Shown: one piece after another, positions 11,509 through 22,775 of the stretch
Numbering within the stretch: the first letter of the stretch is position 1
How the letters are laid out: every line of letters starts with the position of its first letter
Assembly: GCA_036245525.1 (NCBI GenBank)
Contig: BTPG01000005.1
Span: forward strand, 1,133,934-1,197,933
Length of the DNA stretch: 64,000 bases
From: Semisulcospira habei
Taxonomy: Eukaryota; Mollusca; Gastropoda; Semisulcospiridae
Direction of reading: 5' to 3'
Translations under genes and position numbers: made by a program
The notes under the pieces: model-generated
Seen by the model: only the letters and a program-made list of their open reading frames with translations
Told to the model about the DNA's origin: nothing
Database searches by the model: none

Positions 11509-11607
11509 CTCTTGGCTTGACTTCACGAACGAAGATTCTATAGGGCTTGCCCACGTCGTCTGCAGGCATTTTCGTGGCTGCGGAGGCCAATCCGGGACAG
11601 GCAGGTT
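11509..11607 (-). mobile_element. 99-bp 5'-truncated copy of the 24.7-kb LINE, with 15-bp target duplication
   Basis: Reverse complement of the LINE 3' end around 28580-28680 (zinc-finger codons and the CAAGCCAAGAG terminus). It is flanked by perfect TACATCAATAAGTGT repeats at 11494-11508 and 11608-11622. It sits inside the TTAA transposon, so it inserted later. Confidence 0.9.
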
Positions 11608-12168
11608 TACATCAATAAGTGTATACATAAATAAAACACAATTACCATGATTGTCATAATTCCTAAAAATACAGCTGATTTTTTTTATGAAATGAGTATG
11701 TCTATCCTCAACAAGACCAAGTAGTCTATGTACCCTACAGAACCACATAGTCCAGATCAAAATGGTGACTGCGAAGCGTGTGTAATGCAGAGACGAACTC
11801 AACGAAAAAAAGAAAGACGCTTAGAAAAGACAGCCACAACACAATTTTATTCATATTATCTAGTAATAAATTGTGTTGTAACTGTCATTTCTAAGCAACG
11901 TTCTTTCCTCATAGGGTTCTTCTCTACAGAACAACATACATGTGCACTTTTACTTCCTGCACCATATATAACTGTAATAATACATGAGGCAAAAACACAA
12001 ACAGAACAGAGACAACCATTTTAATTATAAAGAAACAATTTCAGTGATGTCATTGAATTATATGCATGGTATATTTTGCTTATGATGCTGTCATTCAAAC
12101 TTGGTCACTGTGTTTTGGTAAGTGAGGGAGAGGGGGGGGGGGGGCTGGAGGGGGCGGGTACACATGCA

Positions 12169-12290
<122 letters not shown>

Positions 12291-12392
12291 GCAATGATTT
12301 CCTAATGTAATGTTACATATGGCAATATAGTTCTATCATCATATGCTAAATTTTGCTATCCACCAAAATGCTAATATTGCCATGATTCCACA

Positions 12393-12581
12393 GCAGACAG
12401 ACAGCCTTCATGGACAGGTCCAACCAGTGAAGAGACAACAGACTGGCCAGTGTCAAACATGTCACCAAACTGCAGGGACGTTAGCAGCAGTCACACAGAA
12501 ACTTTGGAACAGCAAACAGCCTGATGCAGTGCAGTGTGCCCCAACTTGCTCTCAGCAGGCAGCTGCAAGACAAGAACAAAG
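12393..12581 (+). other. Exon-like open block, Gln/Cys-rich, unassigned
   Basis: Bounded by TTCCACAG and AAAG/GTCAGT and open throughout; rich in Gln with CQTCHQ and CAPTCSQQ. Could belong to the same plus-strand gene as 10642-10811, or be chance. No family recognised. Confidence 0.25.
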
Positions 12582-13386
12582 GTCAGTTAGTACATGTGAA
12601 GATGTACTGCAAACACTGTTCTAGATGAGTTTACTTGGCTACCGGGTATCAGCCAGTATAATCTACTCAACATGAAACCAACCGTAATGAATCAATCACA
12701 GCCAGTGTAATCAATAAACTCCATACAAGACAGATTTGCAAAATAACTTTTACAAACAATTTCTTTGTCTCGGTGATGGTCAAACGATTTATACAGTTTT
12801 GTTCTAATAATAAAAGACATTGTAGCTTTGCAATGCTGCTTGGTAACATGATATTATATGAATATGTTTTCAGGCCAACATAACCAACTTTTCCCTGGGG
12901 GAGACTAAAGATGCACTCAACCGATGAGCAGCCCCTGGTGACCATATCGAATGTGGGAGTAGAGGCGACACCTTATCAGCGCTGTGACCAGTGAAGACAA
13001 TCCGGCCTACTGTTTGTGTGGGAATCATCTAATAATAATGGACAACAAGAACTACTGAATTTGATCCAGCTGATCGAGTTAACAGAAGAACCAACTTTTC
13101 TAGATATTTGTAAGAAGCAGACCGAAGTCAAATTTTGCAGCGTCAAAAATTATAGCATCACATTTGCAAATAAAATTCCCACATTATAATAGCAATCAAA
13201 CATCACCAACACTCTACATACAGATTTTTTTCAGTTGTGGCATGAGAGCCATATGGGGCTTGGCAACAGCAAACACTGTTGCTCTTGTCAGGTGGCCATA
13301 ATCAGATGGCAGTTTCTAAGCCCCAATCTAAACTACCTGAGGGCACTATCTGGTTGTGTATGTGTGTGAAACCAACCTCCAAGTCT

Positions 13387-13514
13387 TTACTTCTGCTGAA
13401 AAACCACATCCACTCGTCGCTCAATCTTGTCATCTGTACTGCGTAGGTAATGTAACAAACTGGAGAGCTTCTCATCAGTGAGGCATTGGGGATACAAGGC
13501 CACGGAGCACATTC
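13387..13514 (-). pseudogene. Candidate last exon of the transposase-like gene
   Basis: After a CAAG acceptor, one minus-strand frame reads MCSVALYPQCLTDEK and continues with acidic and basic residues to a TAA at 13387-13389. The frame is not the one expected from simple joining to the preceding exon, so either an exon boundary is wrong or the gene is frameshifted. Confidence 0.4.
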
Positions 13515-14021
13515 CTTGATGAGAAAAAACAGAATGAAGAGAAGATTTTCATTAACTTTTAAAATTTACTTTCTGTCATGGAGATTGTTTACATCTGTTT
13601 GTACAAGTAGTTGGGACATGAATAAATGGACACATGCATGTAATATATACTCCATATTGTGCACTTTGTACTCTCTATACAAGAAAGTATTAAAGTTGAA
13701 TGTAAAAACAAAATGTTGGACATTTTTTGTTTTCAATATATTTGGACATTCTTCTTCATAAATTGCATACATGTCTGCTTTCATTTTTCATCCTTGTTAT
13801 AACTACATACTGTAAACAGTGCACATGAACAGGAATTTTGCACCTGACTTGCCATAAGAAAGAATTAGTTTTCATGGTCAGTGTCACAATCCTAAATAGT
13901 ATATTTCTACAAATACATGTACTGTAATGATACTGAAAATGACATGTACAATACTGCACTTGTACCAGAAATTGCACAAGTGTGTAACATACATGTACTA
14001 TGCATATTTCTGCTGTGCTAC

Positions 14022-14186
14022 CTGGTATGCCACAGAGTGCCTGTTGCTAATCTTGGTATACTGCTTGCATACTTGGTGGTTGAAGTCAAGGATGGTAAGC
14101 CTGTTGCGCATTGTGTAGCCTTTGTAGCCAATGAAAGTTTTTGGGGGGGCCATTTCATTTTCAGCCACATAGATACATCCCCTTGA
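14022..14186 (-). pseudogene. Transposase-like exon with RNRLTILDFNHQ motif
   Basis: Minus-strand exon of 165 nt between an AG acceptor and a CAG/GTAGCA donor. It reads GCIYVAENEMAPPKTFIGYK, then GYTMRNRLTILDFNHQ and a basic tail. The pattern of aromatic-basic block followed by R-L-x-I-L-D-x-N-H recalls the C-terminus of Kolobok-type transposases, from memory and not confirmed by alignment. Confidence 0.5.
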
Positions 14187-14268
14187 CTAACACTCAAAAC
14201 ACTCAATGATGAGACTGAAACATATCTAAACTCTAAGTCAAAATAAGTGCATAAATAAGACATGATAC

Positions 14269-14372
14269 CTTGATCATGCCTGGCGAGGACACTCGTAATG
14301 TGTGGTGATGGTTGATAACAGGCTTTATCCCTTGTTTCAAGTGGTGTTTAGCCTTTGGCAGCAGCAAAGAAA
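14269..14372 (-). pseudogene. Transposase-like exon
   Basis: Minus-strand open block between GTTTTCAG and AAG/GTATCA reading LLLPKAKHHLKQGIKPVI and then a His-rich HHHTLRVSSPGMIK. It lies just upstream (minus sense) of the RNRLTILDFNHQ exon. Confidence 0.45.
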
Positions 14373-15807
14373 CTGAAAACAGATGGCCAATATAATAGAT
14401 AAAGCAAAACCTGAAAGTAAAAAAAGCACAAAAGTGAAAATGTACCAGCAGCAGTTTATACTGAGTAGGTTATTTCGATGACAGGACAGTTTCGTGTGTT
14501 TTTGTTCTGCATACACTCAAGGATATAATCCTCCATGTAAACACACAGCTCAACTCAAACCTTTTATGCAATTCGCTTGCCTTTGTGCCACACATCAAAG
14601 TAATGATCCAGATTTTTCAGTGGCTGCGATCAAGTCAGTAATAATATACAAATCTATTTCATACTGGAAAAAAGATACATGCATTACAGAGTGGCAAACT
14701 GACCGGTAGCTAGCACTAGCTGTTATGAAGACTTGGGAGAAAAACCACCATGGCACCATGATAATAATGTTTACTGTCAACTTGTAAATATACTTACAGT
14801 GTGGAGGTAGCAGTCATATGTAAATCATAACTTAGTGTTGTGACAGCAATATTTCCAGGACACTATAAGCTACTTTATGTGTGATGCGATAACACTTTTA
14901 CAAACAAAAATGATTTTGTGCAAGCGCACGGGTGTACCATACTTCAAAATCAAATGCCACCAAACTGATAATTACCTGAAAGTAGCAGGAGATTACAGTA
15001 GAACTCTTGTCGGTGACAACTTATCGGACAGGTCTTGCTGTCTTCAGAAACTCGATGCCATGCTGTGCATTCACCAGTTTCAAGTCACCTGACCTTGTGA
15101 CAGCCCTGCTGTCTAGAAACAAACCCTAAACACAGTCATGGATGGACAAAACCTGTTGAAAAAGAAATAAATACAGAAAATAGGCATGTGTGCACATACG
15201 CATGTGCGTGTGGCTTTCTAAAAATGGCTTAGTCACAAAATAGCAGCACATTTGAGTGTTATGATATGGAGCAATATATACATACATGTATTTACATGAT
15301 TCACAGAAAAACTAGCAATAAAATATTTTGGTATACAAGAATGATATTATAAGTTTTTGTCACTCATATTTCTCCTGTTTATAAGCTTGTGGTTTCAGGA
15401 AAATATGAGAAATACATTGTATCAGTGGCAAGCCAACTTACAATAGACCACTTATATACCTGATTGTGAGTTTCATAATGAATTATGCACATACATGTAT
15501 TGCTCTATTTCATCACACTGAAATGTGCTGTTATTTTGTGAACAAATATATTTTAGGTTGATTATAGTGGTATATTTTATCCTTACCTAGACCTGTTGAT
15601 TATATTCTCATCCAGACAATTGCTGATGTTGTTTTCATACAGCGAGCAGCTGTACATTTGTTTTCATTCAGACAGCTGAACATTTTGTCTGTGTTCAGAC
15701 AACTGCAGGTATATTTTGTTTTTTATTCAGACAGCTGTATATTTAATTCTATTCAGACAGCTGTATATTTTGTTCTAAATATAAGCCAGCTGTACATTTT
15801 GTCCCAA

Positions 15808-15836
15808 GCACACACACACACACACACACACACACA
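15808..15836. repeat. CA microsatellite
   Basis: CA run; preceded at 15630-15790 by four to six loose repeats of CAGACAGCTG-TAT-TTTTGTT. Confidence 0.85.
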
Positions 15837-15855
15837 TTTTAGGTTCACAACTTAC

Positions 15856-16005
15856 CTTGCCACTGCGATTATCTGTTATGTATTGTGATGAGATTGGGCG
15901 TTGTTCCATTACTGATGCACCTTCACTTTGTACTAGCTTCACAAATGTATCCACAGAAATAACACATTAGCTGCTTGCTGCTCTGTGAGCTCATTTGGTG
16001 TGGCA
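15856..16005 (-). pseudogene. Frameshifted transposase-like exon
   Basis: Between a TTTTTCAG acceptor and a GGCAAG/GTAAGT donor. Reads ATPNELTEQQAANV, then after a one-base shift SVDTFVKLVQSEGASVMEQ and SSQYITDNRSGK. The shift shows the gene is no longer intact. Confidence 0.45.
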
Positions 16006-16671
16006 CTGAAAAAGAATCAAATGACTGGTATTTGTATAGTTATGTAATGCACACACGGGTCTTGTACTAGAAAATGGCGTGGCGTTCTGAAGATATTTAC
16101 ACAAAAACAACCACCACGAACCCCCAAAACAAATCGCAACTAAAAGTGGAAACTTCTAAATGTACATCAGACCAGAGCTCAGAATATATCGCATATTTCA
16201 TTATGTATATAACACAAATATGTGTAATAGAAAATTGCCCAGAAACTATTACACTTATTTATAAAGGAGAGAATATTTAAAAACAAAGTTTCAGGCTGTT
16301 ACTATAGTGACGTATATATATAGTAACTACAGAAGAGACGAACAGTGAGGCTAAGATTTCCAATCTATTCTTCGTCTTGTTCATCGATGTATTCTGCCTA
16401 CTTCTCACCACTGTCGTCTGCTGTTATTTCCTCAGTCATCATTTCCCCCGAAATTAGTGTCCTGTACACCAGAACACACATAACATTACGATCGCTAGGG
16501 CTTCTTGTTGTTGACAAGGAAGTGGTCATTGGAGTGGTGTCCCCTGATAATACATATTTACGAGTACCTTCCCTTTGTAAACACGACGTCAGCTACACGC
16601 GCATAGGTGTTTGTTGTTGTTGGAAATATACTTACCAACAAAAGTAATATTTGTACCACAAAAAGTGAAAA

Positions 16672-17063
16672 GACCACACCATATCATGTTGGACTTACCG
16701 CCACCATTCGCTGGACCTTTTTTGGACGCTCTGGACGTCGCGGCTCGGCGGCCGTGCAGGCTTCACCAGTGCGGCAAAATGAAAGTTGGATATTTTTCAG
16801 TCGTAGTTGCACGGGAATTGGATGTTACCGCGCACGGACAGATGCAACTGGAAGTGACCTTAGGCAGCTGGATGGTGTATACCTGTTTTCGTGAACTGTG
16901 ACAGCCGTCAAGGACGTCTGACACTCTACAGCAGCTATAGTAACGTGCGTGCTCGGGGATCCTATCACACGGGGCCCTATCAGGGTTGCACTTTCTGTGT
17001 CAGGTAGGGACTTTGAAATTTTTTTTCGATGTCCTCTACTGACTAATTGCTGAACCCGGACCT
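16672..17063 (-). repeat. Right terminal inverted repeat of the 7.4-kb transposon
   Basis: Inverted partner of 9639-10030. On the minus strand its inner edge reads ATGGTGGCGGTAAGT, a plausible first-exon/donor boundary, but the reading frame through the repeat is not conserved between the two copies. Confidence 0.85.
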
Positions 17064-17172
17064 TTAATGGACTTGGACAATGACAGACAATGGCAATGCC
17101 CCTCATACGCCTGTGTCCTAGGCACGCAAAGAGTCCCACTACAGATTGCGTGACTAAAGTACACTTACTTAC

Positions 17173-17667
17173 TTACTTACGCCTGTCACCCCTCCCCGGG
17201 TATAGGCCGTCGACGAGAGACCTCCAGCAACTCCTGTCCTGTGCTTCTCCTTCGATTCTACTCCAGGTGGTTCCCAGTCTCTTGATGTCTGCTTGGAGGT
17301 CTCGACGCCAGGAGTTTCTCGGCCTACCTCTTTTCCTCTTTCCCTGGGGGTTCCATGACAATGCCTGCCTAGTGATTCTGGAAGCTGGCTTTCTCAGGCT
17401 GTGACCGATCCATCCCCATCTTCTTCGCCCAATTTCATTCTCTGCTGTTATCTGCTCTGTTCTGTCCCAGAGTCTGACGTTGCTGATCTTCTCTGGCCAG
17501 TGGATTTTCAAAATTCTTCTAAGGCAACTGTTCATGAAGGTCTGTACTCTGTTGACTGTGGTTTTTTTGTCAATCTCCAAGTCTCTGCTCCATATAGGAG
17601 AACTGCTTTTACATTGGAGTTGAAAATCCGGACTTTGGTGTGTTGTGACAGCTCTCTGGAACTCCAC
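17173..17667 (-). pseudogene. LINE C-terminal domain block
   Basis: Reads SCLRRILKIHWPEKISN, RRRWGWIGHSLRKP and GKRKRGRPRNSWRRDL, the conserved basic tail of this LINE group. It directly precedes the 3' tetranucleotide tail. Confidence 0.85.
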
Positions 17668-17725
17668 ATTTTTTAACTGGAGAAAGGCTGCTCTGGCTTT
17701 ACCGATTCGTGCTCTGACATCTGCA

Positions 17726-18670
17726 TCAGTGCCGCCTTTTTTTTTTGTCTATGATGCTCCCGAGATAGGTGAAGGACTCCACCTCCTCCAACGGGGTGCC
17801 AGCAAACAAGATTGGTTCTTCCCTGGTTGTGTTCAGCCTCATTGTCTTTGTTTTCTGTTTGTGAATGGTGAGGCCCACTTGGGACGAGATGTCAGCAAGC
17901 CTCGTGGTCTTGTCCTGCATTTGTTGACGAGTGTGGGACAGTAATGCCAAGTCGTCTGCAAAATCGAGGTCGTCAAGCTGTGTCCACAGTGTCCACTGTA
18001 TTCCACTTCGTCTGTGCTCTGTGGTCATCTTCATGACCCAGTCTATGGCCAGTAGGAAGAGGAACGGAGACAGCAGACACCCCTGCCTGACACCAGTTCT
18101 GACCTGGAGCTCCCTGGTGAACTGCCCTTCGTGGATCACGCGACATGTCATGCCATCATAGCTGCTCTTGATCAGGCGGACGAGCTTTGTGGGTACACCG
18201 TAGTGTTGTAGGAGTTTCCACAGAGTCTCTCGGTCCACGCTGTCAAATGCTTTCTCATAATCCACAAAGTTGACGTACAGCGGGAAGCTCCACTCCAGAG
18301 ACTGTTCCATGATGATGCGGAGAGTGGCGATCTGGTCTGTACATGATCGGTTCTTCCTGAATCCTGCTTGCTGGTCTCTCAGCTGGGGGTCAACGGAGCT
18401 CTTCATTCTCTCTAGGATGATCCTGTTGAAGACCTTTCCTGGTACTGACAGCAAGGTGATTCCTCTGTAGTTGGAACACTTGCTGAGGTCGCCTTTCTTG
18501 GGAAGCTTGATTAGGTACCCCTCCTTCCAGTCAGCTGGCATCACCTCCTCTTCCCAGATCTTTCCAAACAGTGGGTACAGCATCTCCACTGTTGTCTCTG
18601 GGTCTGCTTTCAGAGACTCCGCTGGGATGCCATCTGGCCCTGCTGCTTTGCCATTCTTCAAAAATGCCAC
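17726..18670 (-). pseudogene. LINE reverse transcriptase block
   Basis: Contains GKAAGPDGIPAE, NYRGITLLSVPGK, QAGFRKNRSCTDQI, FVDYEKAFDSVDR, GVRQGCLLSPFLF and the active site FADDLALLSH, followed by FTYLGSIID. All RT palm and finger motifs are present. It ends in frame at a homopolymer run. Confidence 0.9.
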
Positions 18671-19188
18671 TGCTCTTCTGATCTCTTCCCGGCTGGGTCT
18701 GTCACAGCTGATGGGTAGGTCGGTCTCTGCCGGCTGGATGTCGGGGGGGGGTCGGGTGGGCTAGGTCTGTTCAGTAACTCTTCAAAATACTCGGCCCATC
18801 TGTCGAGTTGGTCTGCTCTGTCTGCAATAGGCTTGCCTTCTTTGTCTTTTACTGGTCTTTCTGTATGGCCATACTTACCCGACAATCTTCTGGTAATGTC
18901 GTAGAGCCGTTTCATGTTGCCGCTGCCTGCTGCCTTTGCTGCCAGGCTGTCTGTGTAGGCCCTCTTGTCTGCCCTGATACTCCTCTTCACCTCGCGGTTG
19001 GCTTCCGAGTATTCCTCCTGTGCCCTTACTTTGGCTGCTCTCGTGCGACTGTTGTTGACCGCTGCTTTCTTCTGCTTCCTCGCTTCTATCTTCTTCAAGG
19101 TCTGTGCCGACAGCCAGTCCTTGTGGTGGTGTTTCCTGAACCCTACAGTGTCTTTGCAGGTTGAGTTCAGCGCCTCTCTGCCTTCCAC
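18658..19188 (-). pseudogene. LINE linker block between endonuclease and RT
   Basis: Basic, Ala/Lys/Arg-rich sequence with TDSLAAKAAGSGNMKRLYDI and DRWAEYFEELLNRP, the conserved lead-in to the RT domain. It loses frame at the poly-C run near 18745. Confidence 0.8.
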
Positions 19189-20180
19189 TGCTGCTCTGTG
19201 GTGACCGCCTCCTCTTCATTTACTAGCTCCTGTAGCGCTTGAAACCGGTTGGACAGCACCAGTTTGAACTCTTCTCTAACTCCAGTTTCTCTCAGGAGGC
19301 CTACATTATAGCGTTGTCTTCTTGTTGTCTCTGTGCGGCTTTTCTTTAGCTTGAGCTTCATTCTTAAGGTAAGCAGATGGTGGTCTGAGGCGACATCTGC
19401 TCCCCTCCTCACTCGAACATCTTGAAGGGATCTTCTAAATTTCTTGCTAATGCAGATATGGTCTATTTGGTTCTCTGTTGTATGGTCAGGTGAGACCCAA
19501 GTTGCTTTGTGTATTCTTCTGTGTGGGAAGATGCTGCCTCCAATGACAAGTCGGTTTAGAGCACAAAAGTCTACAAACCTCTCCCCGTTCTCACTCATCT
19601 CTGAGCCTAGTCCCTGTCTCCCCATCACCTGTTCGTATCCGGTGTTGTCCTCCCTTATTTTGGCATTAAAATCGCCCATGACGATGGTGATGTCTCGCTC
19701 CGCACATTTGTCCACGGCACTCTGGAGTCGGTCGTAGAACTCTTGTTTCTCTTCCTCGTCACTGTCATTGGTGGGCGCATAACACTGGATGACGTTCAGC
19801 TTGAGCTTTTTCTTGGTTCTAAAGGCTGCTGTGATAATTCTTGGCCCAAGAGGTTCCCAGCCCATCAGCGCTCTCTGTGCCACTGGTGACAGCATGAATG
19901 CTACTCCTTCTGTATGGGGGGCATTCTCCTCTTCATGACCTGAATACAGAATCATCTCCCCACTTAACAGCCTTTTCTGGCCAGACTGCGTCCATCTGGC
20001 TTCACTGATACCTAGCAGGGAAAGGTTGTACTTTTGCATTTCCGCTGCTATCTGGGCGGCCTTGCCGCTCTGGTACAAGGTCTTGACATTCCATGTGCCC
20101 ATGGTTGTGTCCCTGGATAGAGAGAGGCGGCTCGGTCCTGTGGCTTCCGAAGACTTCCGGCTTTCACCACAGGACGTCAT
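19167..20180 (-). pseudogene. LINE endonuclease domain block
   Basis: 337-residue open block. Starts its domain with MGTWNVKTLYQSGK, has the catalytic Glu in LLGISEARW, MGDFNAKI and ends with SDHHLLTLRMKLK, the expected order for an exonuclease-endonuclease-phosphatase fold. Catalytic motifs look intact; the frame to the next block is broken. Confidence 0.88.
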
Positions 20181-20475
20181 AAGTCTTCTAGTAGAAGAAC
20201 CTTCCTCCTCCAGGAAAGGAATTACTGTTAGTCTTTTCGTCGGCGTTTTTGTAGCTATTTCCTTTTTTGCAGGGTGGGGAAGCTACCCCCACGCCCAACC
20301 CCCTTACTAGGAGGACCAGGGGTTTTCTGTCGGGGTCACCTTCCCTTAGACCATGTTGGTTCACGGCACCTTATTTCATTCGGTGCACCCCTCTCACGAG
20401 GGTACCCCCTATCCACCACCCAGGGGACGCGCCTCAACGCCATATGGTCCCAGCGCGAGGGACGAAAGTACACGG

Positions 20476-21530
20476 GCCGCGTAAAATGGGGATACAGTTG
20501 CCGAGATATCAAAATTTGACACTTGCATATAGTCTGGTTGCCAATTAGTGATTTTTAGTATGTTACGTGGTGGAGTTGCAGTCGAAGTATGATAAACACA
20601 CCAGACACACACACGTAGAGTTCTTTAAAGTAAACCTCGTTTAGCTGCAATCCGTCACACGTGGCTTAAGGATGTAGACAATACTGGAGTAACAGTTCCA
20701 ACAATATTTAATTCAGCGATGCGATATCCACACAGTAATGCACTCTCAAATGCACAAACTACTGAATACAAAGTCTCTTTTGCTATGTCCACACTACGAC
20801 TCAAAGTTTCTCATACACAGCGTCTCTCGCAATAAACTGCGTATCTCTACAACTGACAAAGCAAGACAATGTACTCACGGGCTTTCCCAGCGCCCTCCTT
20901 ATATACACTATCAAAATCTAGAATCTTCTACGGAAATCATGAACTCAAACAACCAGAACGAAACACGCAGCCGAAGCTCATTAACATAAACTTTCCAGAA
21001 ACAATATATCAGGCTACAAAAACACGGCTGCTCAGTTCAGCTCTAAATTCTAGCATATAATAAAGACACATAAAAGTATGGTATCCCTATCTATGATAGC
21101 TCAAAAAGGTACGAGAACAGTCACCAAACAAAATAAAAGCTGCTCGATACACGCGCACAGGAAAACAAAAAGTAGCGAAAAATGTTGCGATGTCACCTAA
21201 CCGACGTGACACTAACGAGGCCACTAGACAGTGCGACCCTTCTACAACGTTCCGGACTAAACTTAACAAAACGAAATCGGCTCTACTCACGAACAAAAGA
21301 AAATCTTACTAAAAAGGCACGAAATCATAACCGTGATAGCTCAAATAAACAACATATCGTTACCTACGAATAACACATGTACGCTCTCACAGGATAACAC
21401 AACCACAATCGTAACGTAGTATAACCTAAGAAAATGTACCTCATAATTGTTCTGAGCGGTTTTCAACTCTTTGGTACCCATAGATTACAGATCGAACTGA
21501 TGACACTCTGTCACTGTTGAGCATTTTGAT
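20476..21530. other. No gene recognised
   Basis: AT-rich sequence between the minus-strand LINE and the ~168-bp tandem repeat. No inverted or terminal repeats found. Confidence 0.5.
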
Positions 21531-22130
21531 ATATTCAAGATGGCCGCCAAGATGGCTACCAAACTATAAAAAATGCCATAAAACATGTTCCATGCAACAC
21601 AGAGGGCTATATTTTAATGAAATAAACAGGAAATATTATTTAGGTGACATTGAAATGAATAAGTATACTTCTGATGTTTGTTTACATGCATATATTATTC
21701 GAGATGGTTGCCAAGATGGCCACCAAAACATGAAAAATGACGTGAAACATATTCTACGCCACACAGAGTGCTCATTTTGTGACAGAAACCAGGATATATG
21801 ATTTATATGATATATTACAAGAGTTTAGACATATATTATTAATGATGACCTGTAATTAGATGCTGATTATTCAAGATGTCTCTCAAAATGGCGACCAATA
21901 TATTTTTAAAACCGATATGTTCTGTACCAGACAGAATGCTCGTTTTTGTTGAAAACAGCAAGAATTATAACAGTTGTAGCGAGTGAAACACACAATAGTT
22001 CTAACATTTGATTGGGTGTACATAATCCCATATGGCATCCAAGATGGCTACCGGAAATTATGATTTAAATTGAACATGGGCTCTCCATTACACCAGTCAT
22101 AATGCAACACTTTTTTTCTAATCCGAACAG
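21531..22130 (+). repeat. Diverged ~168-bp tandem repeat, four units
   Basis: Units begin near 21531, 21695, 21867 and 22029 with TTCAAGATGGCCGCCAAGAT-like sequence and share a downstream ACAGA(A/G)TGCTC block followed by GAAA-CAG. Old and noncoding. Confidence 0.65.
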
Positions 22131-22775
22131 AAAATGTAAACAGAGGAAAAGTCACCGATATTTTGACGTGACTATATAGAGAAGTATTTCAAGACCTGCA
22201 AGAGTACTTAGCATGTGGAAGTTCCAGGGTCCGTACAGAAAAGCAGGGACGAAGTTTACAAAATTTTCATAAATGTTTCACAAACCCAAACTAAAACCTG
22301 AAGGTTTACACACTTTAATTAGATCACTCTGTATCAGCAGCTCATTTGAAGCTTCGTGCCTAATGCATGAAGAGATACCAAAATAAAAGAACGCTTATCG
22401 AATGGCGGAGCTCGGTAGAAGCGTAAACAACCAATCAGAATGTTTGGCAGAAAGGCCATGCAGTCACTTTATGATCAGAGCTAAATATCGATCACTTGCA
22501 ACAAGCGTCAGCATGATCATTCGCAATGGAATACTCACAAATTGGGGGAGAAAAAAAAAGAAGTAGACAAAAGTTTGCTAGCACTTTGTCATTTTTTACA
22601 AACTTTCACAGACTTTAAGGAAAAGGACTGAAATTGACAGATTTTCCAGGGCCCTAAAAAAAACCTTGTCATTTTTTTAACAACTTTCACAAATGTTCAC
22701 AGACCGTACGGACCCTGAAGTTCAGTCTTTTATGGGTCAGTCAGTTACATCTCGCATTCCTCTTCTTCGTCGTCT
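22131..22775. other. No gene recognised
   Basis: AT-rich, with two related stretches around 22250 and 22680 (TTTTTACAAACTTTCACAGAC type) that may be an internal repeat. Confidence 0.5.

Larger units (their letters stand above)
17160..20475 (-). mobile_element. Non-LTR retrotransposon, nearly full length, frameshifted
   Basis: Minus-strand LINE in the order GC-rich 5' region (20181-20475), apurinic-type endonuclease, linker, reverse transcriptase, C-terminal basic domain, and a GTAA-repeat tail (17164-17180). Frame changes occur near 19170-19190, at a poly-C run near 18745, and at a poly-A run (minus sense) near 17735, so no product longer than its separate blocks can be made as read. I did not assign a clade; the endonuclease resembles the group often annotated as craniofacial development protein 2-like. 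Confidence 0.9.

Noticed and set aside
17401..20310. Plus-strand ORFs over the LINE (for example 18808-19164)
   Set aside because: They are antisense shadows of the minus-strand endonuclease and reverse transcriptase.
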